From a bacterium (GTDB lineage: Bacteria > Planctomycetota > Planctomycetia > Isosphaerales > Isosphaeraceae): 64,000 nt of DNA. Position numbers and translations under genes: made by a program. The notes under the pieces are model-generated. The model made no database searches and was not told where the DNA came from. It was given only the letters and a program-made list of their open reading frames with translations. Location of the stretch: NCBI GenBank assembly GCA_016125085.1, contig WGMM01000013.1:124001-188000 (forward strand), read 5' to 3'. The first letter of the stretch is position 1; every line of letters begins with the position of its first letter. Positions 26,588 through 34,285 of the stretch are shown one piece after another.

Positions 26588-26854
26588 TCAGGCCTTCTTC
26601 GCGGCCGGGTTCGAAACGCCATGCCGCTTCAGGATCACGGCGACCTTTTCGGTCGGCTGAGCGCCACAGGAGAGCCAGTAGGCGGCGCGTTCCTTGTTCA
26701 GCACTTCGCGGGCTTCGGCATCACGGACCAGCGGGTCATAGTGACCAAGTTCCTCGATCACGCGCCCATCACGGGGCGTTTTGGCGTCCATCACGCAGAT
26801 TCGGAAAAAAGGCCTGTGCAGCCGGCCCATCGCTTTCATCCGTATTTTGACCAT
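26588..26854 (-). CDS. rpsP: 30S ribosomal protein S16
   Basis: 88 residues with the S16 pattern VKIRMKAMGRLHRPFFRICVMDAK cut into recognisable parts: MVKIRMKAMG start, RPFFRICV, DGRVIEELGHYDP and ERAAYWLSCGAQPTEKV. The frame is open to a GTG at 26866, but the ATG at 26854 gives the canonical N-terminus and has AGGTGA 8 nt upstream. It lies 168 bp downstream of ffh on the same strand. Confidence 0.97.
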   Translation of the reverse strand: MVKIRMKAMGRLHRPFFRICVMDAKTPRDGRVIEELGHYDPLVRDAEAREVLNKERAAYWLSCGAQPTEKVAVILKRHGVSNPAAKKA

Positions 26855-27022
26855 GCCGAAGTTCACCTGCTATCGAGATCACTCAAGGGGCGATACGTTC
26901 CGAACGTAACGGAGCACTCGTTCGCTCCCCTTCCGCCTCGAACTCATCGCGCGCCGGCGGACAGCACGCTAACCACACCCGAATTCGATCATTCCGGTGC
27001 GGCTTGTTCATACATTGTATCG

Positions 27023-28519
27023 TCAGGGAGAGTCGGGGCGATTCTCTTTCATGTCCCGGCGCCGTTTTCGCTCGGCTTTTTCCCGCTCCTTGCGGAGTTT
27101 TTCCTTTTCCTTGGGGCTCAAGCGCTTGCCCGTGCCGCCTTTCGGGATGCCGAACTGGGCGCCTGGATTGAGCATCCCCGCGCGGCCCATGCCCGTCAAA
27201 GCCCGAACTCGATCCATCATCGACATTTGCGACATCTGCTTGATCAACGCCGCCATGCCGTCGAACTGCTTGATCAACCCGGAAACGTCGGAAGGATCGA
27301 CGCCGGCCCCGGCTGCGATCCTCCGTCGACGCGGAATGTCGATCAGGGCCGGGTTCGAACGTTCCTTGGGCGTCATCGAATCGATGATGCCCTGAATACG
27401 CCGAACTTCGGCGTCGGCGTCGACACCGTCCAGCTGACCCGCCATCTGGTTCATGCCCGGGATCTTGCCGAGCAAGTCCTTGACGGGGCCCATTTTCTTC
27501 ATCTGAAGAATCTGGTTGCGGAAGTCGTTCAGGTCGAACTTGCCTTTCGCCATGCGTTCCTGCTGGCGTAGGGCTTCCTCTTCCGAAATATGCTTCTGGG
27601 CTTCCTCGACCAGGCTGACGATGTCGCCCATTCCCAGCATCTGGCCCACGACCCGGCCCGGGTCGAAGCCTTCCAGCTTATCGAGCTTTTCGCCCTTTCC
27701 CACGAACTTGATCGGTACGCCCGTCACCTGTCGGATCGAAAGGGCTGCCCCGCCCCGGGCGTCGCCGTCGAGCTTCGTCAGAATCACGCCGTCCAGGTCG
27801 AGCGCTTCATTGAACGCCTTGGCCGAGTTCACGGCGTCCTGGCCCGTCATCGCATCGCACACGAAATAGACGACGTGCGGCTTGACCCGCTTTTCGACCT
27901 GCCTGAGCTGGTCCATCAGGTCGTCGTCGATGTGCAGCCGACCGGCTGTGTCCAGGATGATCGTGTCCCGGTCGGCCTTGTTCGCCGCCACCAGGGCGTT
28001 CTGGCAAACTTTGACAGGATCGGTCGTACCATCTTCGGCATGCACGGGCACGCCCACTTGCCGGCCCAGCACCTTGAGCTGTTCGACGGCCGCGGGACGC
28101 TGAAGGTCCGCCGCGACCAGCATCGGCCGACGGCCGTGCTTCTCGGTCAGCATCTTCGCCAGTTTGCCGACGGTCGTCGTCTTGCCCGAACCCTGCAGGC
28201 CGCAGAGCATCAGAATCGTCGGACCTGACTTCTCGAACCGGATTTCGGTATCGGTCGGCCCCATGATCTCAAGCAGTTCGTCGTGAACGATCTTCACGAC
28301 CTGCTGCTCGGGACGGACACTCTTGACAAGCTCGGCACCGACAGCCTGGTCGGTGATCCGGCTCATGAGTTCCTGAACGACGCTCAGGCTGACGTCGGCT
28401 TCCAAAAGAGCCGTACGTACGTCCCGAAGCCCTTCCTGGATATTGGCTTCAGTCAAAAGCCCGCGGGCCCGGAATCGGCCGAAGGCGGAGCTGAGTCGTT
28501 TGTTCAGATCATCGAACAT
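27023..28519 (-). CDS. ffh: Signal recognition particle protein Ffh (SRP54)
   Basis: 498 residues. An N-terminal helical bundle is followed by the SRP GTPase G domain, with G1 GLQGSGKTTTVGK near 106-118, DTAGRLHIDD and TKLDGDARGGAAL, then the methionine-rich M domain (about 300-440, QILQMKKMGPVKD) that binds SRP RNA and signal sequences. A basic C-terminal tail (about 455-498) extends past most bacterial Ffh proteins. It targets membrane proteins co-translationally together with FtsY. First gene of the ffh-rpsP-trmD-rplS unit. I looked for an SRP RNA gene next to it and saw none. Confidence 0.97.
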   Translation of the reverse strand: MFDDLNKRLSSAFGRFRARGLLTEANIQEGLRDVRTALLEADVSLSVVQELMSRITDQAVGAELVKSVRPEQQVVKIVHDELLEIMGPTDTEIRFEKSGPTILMLCGLQGSGKTTTVGKLAKMLTEKHGRRPMLVAADLQRPAAVEQLKVLGRQVGVPVHAEDGTTDPVKVCQNALVAANKADRDTIILDTAGRLHIDDDLMDQLRQVEKRVKPHVVYFVCDAMTGQDAVNSAKAFNEALDLDGVILTKLDGDARGGAALSIRQVTGVPIKFVGKGEKLDKLEGFDPGRVVGQMLGMGDIVSLVEEAQKHISEEEALRQQERMAKGKFDLNDFRNQILQMKKMGPVKDLLGKIPGMNQMAGQLDGVDADAEVRRIQGIIDSMTPKERSNPALIDIPRRRRIAAGAGVDPSDVSGLIKQFDGMAALIKQMSQMSMMDRVRALTGMGRAGMLNPGAQFGIPKGGTGKRLSPKEKEKLRKEREKAERKRRRDMKENRPDSP

Positions 28520-28698
28520 GAAGTCAGGGCCCCCAGTCGGCCCGCCTCGTCACAGTCGGTCCCCGCCGTGCGCGCTACCCGGCGTAAAGCACCAATATAC
28601 GTCGGCACATCAGGGTTTGCAACCGCAGGCAGGGGAAAAATGAGTCGAAATCGAGTAGAATGAGTCATTATTCTGGACATGATCGATGGATTCGGAAT

Positions 28699-28806
28699 AT
28701 GGAGAAGCCTTTGAGCGGCGAGTTCGTGGCCCATGCGCTTTCGAACGACTTTTCAGTATCTGACTATTGGGATCGGTATGGATACCGAATTCCTTCGAGA
28801 ACGTAG
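28699..28806 (+). CDS. Possible small ORF (35 aa) upstream of the DUF4303 gene
   Basis: ATG at 28699 to TAG at 28804-28806. It encodes 35 residues with a protein-like composition in its second half (SNDFSVSDYWDRYGYR) and no known domain. The stop lies 11 nt before the DUF4303 start, so it could be a leader peptide, a remnant of a longer gene or chance. The rest of the interval 28520-28817 shows no RNA gene. Confidence 0.25.
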   Translation: MEKPLSGEFVAHALSNDFSVSDYWDRYGYRIPSRT

Positions 28807-28817
28807 TGGAGATACTT

Positions 28818-29432
28818 ATGGAGAAGGCGAAGTTCCTCCTGACGCTGAAGTGCGCGATCGTCAAATCTTTCGCCGAATTCCGAAGTTCGAACCCTCGCGA
28901 GACTCCCTACGCTCTAGCCGTCATCCCCGGACAAACGGGCAATGGGGTCGAGTTTGCCGTCGCAACCGAAGAGGGGTTGATCAGGGTCGCTCAGCGTTAT
29001 GCTGCCATGGGATACCGATATCGAGGATACGAGGCGACAAGCGACGACAATCTGAAGAAATTAGGTTCCTGGCTGCGCTGGTCCAATCCCGATGATGGCT
29101 GGACTTACGGCAATTCGGAATGGACGCGAGAAATCCACGTTTCACTTGCATCGCTGGTTCGTCGTGGTGAATTCGGTGATGACGCCGAAATGCTCGAGGA
29201 ATTTTGCATGGACGAGGTGCTTATCTCCTTGCGAACGGACTCCGCGTGGTCGGAAGTCACTTCTGGTGCAAGAGTGGTGCTTGGCGTGACTTCAGGCGAG
29301 AATCCACGCGATTTCCTCCGAACTGCCACGAGGGCAAACGATTATGAATCCGTTCTGCGTTTGTGGTCCGAATTCAGGCTTGGCGAGGAAATGTCCGAGC
29401 TGATTTCTCTGTCCGATCCGACTCGTTCTTGA
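28818..29432 (+). CDS. DUF4303 family protein
   Basis: 204 residues. The N-terminal half has the DUF4303 pattern: an alpha-helical start with FAEFRSSNPRETPYALAVI, then EFAVATEEGLIRVAQRY and a conserved RWSNPDDGWTYGN segment. The function of this family is not established; members occur singly and in immunity-protein-like contexts. The frame extends upstream to a TTG at 28767, but the ATG at 28818 has GGAG six bases upstream. No signal peptide. It begins a run of small accessory genes unrelated to the ribosomal unit. Confidence 0.7.
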   Translation: MEKAKFLLTLKCAIVKSFAEFRSSNPRETPYALAVIPGQTGNGVEFAVATEEGLIRVAQRYAAMGYRYRGYEATSDDNLKKLGSWLRWSNPDDGWTYGNSEWTREIHVSLASLVRRGEFGDDAEMLEEFCMDEVLISLRTDSAWSEVTSGARVVLGVTSGENPRDFLRTATRANDYESVLRLWSEFRLGEEMSELISLSDPTRS

Positions 29433-29562
29433 TCTCGCGAGTTGAAGTTCGGTCATGATTCGGATTTTTCGGGAATGGGAGCTTGCATGGCTAAAAGCAA
29501 TTTGCGATTGTGCGAAAAGGGATTCGTGAATCGAAACAAGTTCACCTGACGAACCAACCGTA

Positions 29563-30231
29563 ATGGCACGAAAACGACCCTCGCGGCCTGCTTCGAAGAC
29601 CGAAAGCGAAGGCGAGCTTCTGCGCCTGGTGGAGTACGAAATCACGGCCGACACATTGCCAGACAGGAATGTCGTTCGATTGCCCGTCAAATCACGGGAA
29701 GCCATCGACAGGCTCCATGCGATGTCATCGGAAAATCCGAGGCAAGCCATTCAGGAACTTCCGCAATGGATCGAACTCCATCCTGACATTCCGGTATTCG
29801 GCAATTTCCTGGCAGCGTGTTATACAAAACTCGGTGAGGATCGACTCGCTGAAGAAGTGATGCACGAAAATTACCGCAAACATCCGCAATATCTCTTCGC
29901 TCGCGTCAATATGGCCATCATGTACATCGAGAAGGGCGACTATGCGAAAGTCGCCGAGATTTTCGATAACAAGTTTGACTTGTCATTACTTTATCCGAAC
30001 AGGAGACGATTTCACATTTCGGAATTTCTCTGTTTCATGTATGCGGTAGGTCTCTATTTCGTGGGAGTCGGCAACCCGGAGTCTGCGAAAGTCATATTGC
30101 ACGGAATGCAATCCGTCGATCCTGACGACCCGAAGACAGTTCACCTTCGAAAGAAGTTGCAGTCCGGAAGATGGAAAAGTCTGCTCCGAATTTTTGCTGC
30201 CGAGGGAAAATTGGAGCGAGAGGAAAGATAA
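29563..30231 (+). CDS. Small TPR-like helical protein
   Basis: 222 residues. A basic, Ser-rich N-terminal tail (MARKRPSRPASK) precedes helical hairpins resembling TPR units at about 60-150, with FLAACYTKLGEDRLAEEVM and ARVNMAIMYIEKGDYAKVAEIF. A less regular C-terminal part has an aromatic helix (FLCFMYAVGLYFVGVG, about 152-167) and another TPR-like helix. It is predicted cytosolic and probably a protein-binding adaptor. Its MARK-type basic start resembles those of the CHAT-STAND protein and the metzincin, which may be chance. Confidence 0.65.
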   Translation: MARKRPSRPASKTESEGELLRLVEYEITADTLPDRNVVRLPVKSREAIDRLHAMSSENPRQAIQELPQWIELHPDIPVFGNFLAACYTKLGEDRLAEEVMHENYRKHPQYLFARVNMAIMYIEKGDYAKVAEIFDNKFDLSLLYPNRRRFHISEFLCFMYAVGLYFVGVGNPESAKVILHGMQSVDPDDPKTVHLRKKLQSGRWKSLLRIFAAEGKLEREER

Positions 30232-30760
30232 GCCAATGAGAGACTTCAGTGGTCGAGTCATGATGTCGCCCATCGTATTCAATACGACAGGATTCGCTGA
30301 AGATAATTCGGAATTCACGTGAGCTTCGATCGGACGTCACCTTCCCGGGAATTCAGTCAGGACGGCGGCAGCGCGCGTGGCTGGGCCGACAGGACGATTG
30401 GCATCGGCCTGCTGCTGAATGACGAACGACGCGAATTCGTGTATGCGATGATCGGACTTCTGGATCGGCAAGTTCGATCCGATCGGAACTGACCGGGCGA
30501 TCATTCCGTAACTTGATAGGTCGTGAACTGGGGAATTCGGAAAACCAAGCATCTTTTGTCTCGAACCGAATCGGCCGCAATGCTTGTAATTCCCTCTCTG
30601 CCTCGAGATGCTGAAGATATATCTGGCCTTGTGAACCGAATTCGCGAGATGGCTCAAAAACGAAATCGACTACTTTTGAGCGAAACGGGCGGCGATTCGT
30701 AAGCCATCAGTCCAGAATCACTTGCCGATACGAACCGACACGAAGACCCTCACGAATCAC
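30232..30760. other. 529-bp region without a confident gene
   Basis: Two short plus-strand frames abut here. ATG 30236 to TGA at about 30320 (28 codons) is followed, overlapping as GTGA, by a GTG-started frame of 58 codons to about 30492. A minus-strand frame (30337-30657) opposes the second. All have somewhat protein-like composition but no family I recognise. The region may hold gene remnants. No hairpin or RNA gene stands out. Confidence 0.35.
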
Positions 30761-31522
30761 ATGAAAATCTACGACCTCAGCGTTCCCCTCGAAGATTCCC
30801 CCAGCGAGCCTTTGAAGGTTCGGATCGAGCACCAGAGGCACGCCGACACGGCCGAAATCATGGCGTCGTTCTTCGGAGCCACGGCCGACGATCTGCCCGA
30901 TCGGCTCGGCTGGGCCAACGACATGATCACGGCCTGTTCGCACAATGGCACGCACGTCGATGCACCCTTTCATTACTTCCCGACCTGTGGCGGCGAGCGG
31001 GCGCGGACGATCGACGAATTGCCGCTGGAGTGGTTTTTCTCGGACGGAGTCGTCCTCGACTTCTCGGCCAAACCTGCCGGTGGGCTGATCGAGCCGGAAG
31101 ACCTCCAGCGCGAACTCGCCCGCATCGATTATCGATTGAAACCCTTCGATATCGTGCTGATCCGGACCGATGCTGACCGGCTCTGGGGAACGCCGGAATA
31201 TTTCGATGCAGGCGCCGGTGTGACCGCGGCGGCCACGCGCTGGCTCATCGGCCAGGGGATCCGCGTGATGGGCACCGACGCGTGGGGCTGGGATCAGCCC
31301 TTCTGGGCCATGCGAGAACGGTTTCTGGCGACCGGCGACGCTTCGATCATCTGGGAGGCCCACAGGGTCGGCCGAGAGCTGGAATATTGCCAGATCGAGA
31401 AACTGGCGAACCTGTCTCAACTCCCCCGGCCATTCGGATTCAAGGTGAGCTGCTTCCCGGTGAAGCTCAAAGGCGGCAGCGCCGGTTGGAGCCGGGTCGT
31501 GGCGATGTTCGAGACGGAATAG
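30761..31522 (+). CDS. Cyclase family protein (kynurenine formamidase-like metal hydrolase)
   Basis: 253 residues. The metal-binding signature is present: HNGTHVDAPFHYF near 66-78, plus LIRTDADRLWG and GTDAWGWDQP. The start at 30761 gives MKIYDLSVPLED, the usual N-terminus of this family; an upstream in-frame ATG at 30722 adds 13 unrelated residues. Members hydrolyse formyl-kynurenine or related amide or lactone substrates, and the substrate cannot be read from this sequence. It has no signal peptide and stands alone, with no tryptophan-catabolic gene nearby. Confidence 0.88.
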   Translation: MKIYDLSVPLEDSPSEPLKVRIEHQRHADTAEIMASFFGATADDLPDRLGWANDMITACSHNGTHVDAPFHYFPTCGGERARTIDELPLEWFFSDGVVLDFSAKPAGGLIEPEDLQRELARIDYRLKPFDIVLIRTDADRLWGTPEYFDAGAGVTAAATRWLIGQGIRVMGTDAWGWDQPFWAMRERFLATGDASIIWEAHRVGRELEYCQIEKLANLSQLPRPFGFKVSCFPVKLKGGSAGWSRVVAMFETE

Positions 31523-31803
31523 CCGATTAGGGCATGGGTTTGCTCACGTCGTCTTCGGGTTTGGAGAATTCCAGTTGGGAATCTGAAGGAGATTGTGACT
31601 GGCTCCTGTCGATCGGCGGGATTTCGGGCTTATGGACTTGCGGCGAATCGACTTGCCGGTCAAAAAAGGATGACGTTTCGACTGGATTCGTCGAAATCCA
31701 CCGCTGCGAGTCCGAACACTTTCGCTTGTGGCGGTATTGACGATCCGTTTGCGAAATACCATCCGGCCAGTTTTTTTCTTCGACGCACAAAGCGAGCGAA
31801 TTC

Positions 31804-32705
31804 ATGTCGACCACCATGGAACAGTTAGAAAAACTCGGTGCAGGCTTCACCAAAATCGGTGAAGATTATCGCGTGGACTTCAATGAGGAATGGCGAGGGC
31901 GTACCGCGGATCTCGAAAAGCTCAAGAAAATCGGGAACATTCACCAAATCGTTGCACATGATTATTCGTTCGATGACGGCGATGTCGAGGCTGTGCTGAA
32001 TCTGCGTCTGAAACGGCTCAAGCGTCTCTGGCTGAGAAACACGAATGTCACGGATGATGGGCTTCGGCTGCTTCCGAAAGCCGAGAACCTTACGGCGTTC
32101 ATTTCGACCAACGGGAAATTGACCGATGGCTGCATGAAGCATGTCGGGAAAATGGGCTGGGTTGAGGAGCTTCATTTTGCGGAACAGCCAATCACGGACG
32201 CGGTATTCGAGCCGATTTCGAAATTGAGAAACCTCAAAGATTTGCTTCTTCCAAGGACGTTGATCGACGGTCGAGGCTTGCCGGTCATCCCACCATCTCC
32301 AGTTTATTTCTCGAAGGTACGATTATCGGCGGTGAATGCCTGCGCGTCATCGAGTCCATGCCGAAACTCGCCGCATTGACGCTCGACTCGACACATGTCA
32401 AGGATTCCGATTTCGCTTATGTGAAGTCGGCTCGCAGTCTCGAATACCTCAGCGCCGGAGCGACTTCCCTCACGGAAGAAGGGCTTGCTCTGATTTCCGA
32501 AAATCCCGGCATCATATCGCTGTGGATATGGCGGACAGTGATCGGTGGCGAAAGTCTGGATTCATTGAAGAAAATGAAAAACTTGTATTATCTTCAATGC
32601 TGGAACACACTTATACGCCCGGAACATCTTCGTGAGTTGAACGATGCCCTGCCCGACTGCAATATCGAGAACCATAAGCCGGACGCGGCCTATTATGATC
32701 AATGA
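31804..32705 (+). pseudogene. Leucine-rich-repeat gene broken by a single frameshift
   Basis: The first frame (ATG 31804) encodes LRR-like units such as LKRLKRLWLRNTNVTDDGLRLLP and VEELHFAEQPITDAVFEPIS. It loses the pattern after LPVIP near 32290 and runs to a stop at 32379 as low-quality sequence. In the frame shifted by one base, LRR text resumes at once (SSLFLEGTIIGGECL, then LAALTLDSTHVKDSDFAYV) and continues to 32705. One indel between about 32280 and 32300, around a run of C and A bases, would rejoin a protein of roughly 300 residues. It may be a true mutation or a sequencing error. An intact product would be a cytosolic ribonuclease-inhibitor-type LRR protein, common in planctomycetes. 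A short upstream interval (31523-31803) holds nothing I can name. Confidence 0.75.
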
Positions 32706-32810
32706 AAAAATACGCATGCGTATCACCGAATCCGCGATATAATTCCCCTCGTCAAGAGAATCGATCAGCACATTGGATTCGATCGAACCCCAGGCCACCG
32801 GGAAGTGATC

Positions 32811-33167
32811 ATGAACGAGCGGAACGAACGCGTCTATCGAATGAAGTTTTCAGGAGTCTATCCGCTTTACGTCAAGAAAGCCGAACGCAAGGGACGCACG
32901 AAAGCCGAAGTCGACGAAATCATCCACTGGCTCACGGGCTATGACCAGGCGGGGCTTGAACAGGTGCTCGCCGAAGGTACCGATTTCGAAACTTTCTTCG
33001 CCCAGGCGCCGAAATTGCACCCGAACCGTTCGAGCATCAAGGGCCTGATCTGCGGAGTGCGGATCGAAGAGATCGAAGACCCGCTGATGCGTGAGGTGCG
33101 ATATCTGGACAAGCTGATCGACGAGCTTGCGAAAGGCAAAAAGATGGAGAAGATACTCCGGGACTGA
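32811..33167 (+). CDS. DUF2200 family protein
   Basis: 118 residues matching the DUF2200 pattern from end to end: a start leading to [19 protein letters not shown], then [12 protein letters not shown], and [23 protein letters not shown] near the C-terminus. The ATG at 32811 is preferred over a GTG two codons earlier, which adds only two residues. Family function is unknown; the small all-helical cytosolic protein is widespread in bacteria. It stands about 100 bp after the broken LRR gene. Confidence 0.85.
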   Translation: MNERNERVYRMKFSGVYPLYVKKAERKGRTKAEVDEIIHWLTGYDQAGLEQVLAEGTDFETFFAQAPKLHPNRSSIKGLICGVRIEEIEDPLMREVRYLDKLIDELAKGKKMEKILRD

Positions 33168-33348
33168 ACGACAAGCGGTTTCGGCGGAAATGAGATATTC
33201 AGAATCTTAAGGAGTGATTCGACCGTGCCGGCTCGATATCGAATTGATTCGTCATGGCGAATATCGATTGCGGATTAGCGATTCGTGATCACAGGGGACA
33301 GGTCTTCAGGTCCGTTCGATCGACAGGAGACATCAGAAGCCGTGGTTT

Positions 33349-33927
33349 TCAAGACTCCGCACCTTTTTTGAGGTCATAAGCCATTGCGGTTGCGAGGATA
33401 CCCAGAATGACTGCCAGAAACAGGGCCAGGACCGTGCGCCGGGAGTCTCCGAAAGAAGGGAAAACGGCGTCGAAAGCCGTGGCCTTTTGCAACATTGTCC
33501 AGCCCACGAAGGAAGCTGGCGGAATGAGCATGCGAGCGTAGTCGAGTTTTTCCCAGGTCTTCGTGATCAACTTGGTCGAAGCGTAAATGATCGTGGCGAT
33601 GGCGATCAATCCGAAGAATGACCAGTAGAGCGTCGATTGATCGGTGATCGAAACGGTGCCCTTCTCGGTTTTGGTCGTGACCGAAATGATGGCTGAATGA
33701 AGTACGAGAACCTCTGCAGGAATCAGGCTGGAAAGTGCTTCGACATAGGTCGAGACCAGGTCGTTCTTCGAATTGGCGTGATCACCTTCCGATTCGGTCG
33801 TTCCCTCGGCTGTCGCCTCTGCCCCGAAAGGCCTGGGGCCAGATCCGCCGCTTCGCTTCGACATGGTCTTCTTCGACACGACATTTTGCCGGACAGCGGT
33901 CATCTGTGCGTAACCGATGATGCTCAT
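33349..33927 (-). CDS. Small membrane protein with three or four helices, unknown function
   Basis: 192 residues. A basic Ser/Gly-rich N-terminal region (about 20-60) precedes a helix containing VSTYVEALSSLIPAEVLVLHSAI (about 70-92). Membrane helices follow at about 107-128, 143-158 and 165-188. I recognise no named family. An ATG at 33978 adds 17 residues, but the ATG at 33927 has GAGG eight bases upstream and is preferred. It lies on the strand opposite to its neighbours, alone, between DUF2200 and the DUF1549 gene. Confidence 0.65.
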   Translation of the reverse strand: MSIIGYAQMTAVRQNVVSKKTMSKRSGGSGPRPFGAEATAEGTTESEGDHANSKNDLVSTYVEALSSLIPAEVLVLHSAIISVTTKTEKGTVSITDQSTLYWSFFGLIAIATIIYASTKLITKTWEKLDYARMLIPPASFVGWTMLQKATAFDAVFPSFGDSRRTVLALFLAVILGILATAMAYDLKKGAES

Positions 33928-34285
33928 GGTGCCTGCCTCTTTCTGGAATGACCTTCCGTCCGGCTTGTCAAAAGTCATGAGAGTTGCTTGACTCGTTGCC
34001 GTAACACCTTATTCGGGCAGTCACCCTTGCACAATGGCTTCGAAGGCGATTGTCGACGCTTTTTTCGACAGGTAAGCTATAGACTGTGCGCAGTTTTCGC
34101 CGCGAGTTCCCTTCCCGCTTCTCCCAGCTGCTTCATGACGATGCCGCAGGAGCGGTTCGACTTTCCCCGGCACTCGAATTCGTTTGGACCTTGTATTCGC
34201 GATAAGGTAAACTGAATGATGTTCTCGATCCTACCTTTTCGGCAATCTGAAACCTGCCTGCCGAACTTCGAGCGGACTCACCGAA
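33928..34285. other. Divergent intergenic region upstream of the DUF1549/DUF1553 gene
   Basis: 358 bp between divergent genes, containing the start region of the small membrane protein and, presumably, the promoter of the 34286 operon. A short dyad (TGTCGA and TCGACA around a T-rich loop, near 34053-34073) is visible but too weak to name. No small gene or RNA is supported. Confidence 0.4.

Noticed and set aside
28520..28698. Possible SRP RNA gene next to ffh
   Set aside because: I looked for the conserved GGAAGG/AGCAG apical loop pattern on both strands and did not find it.
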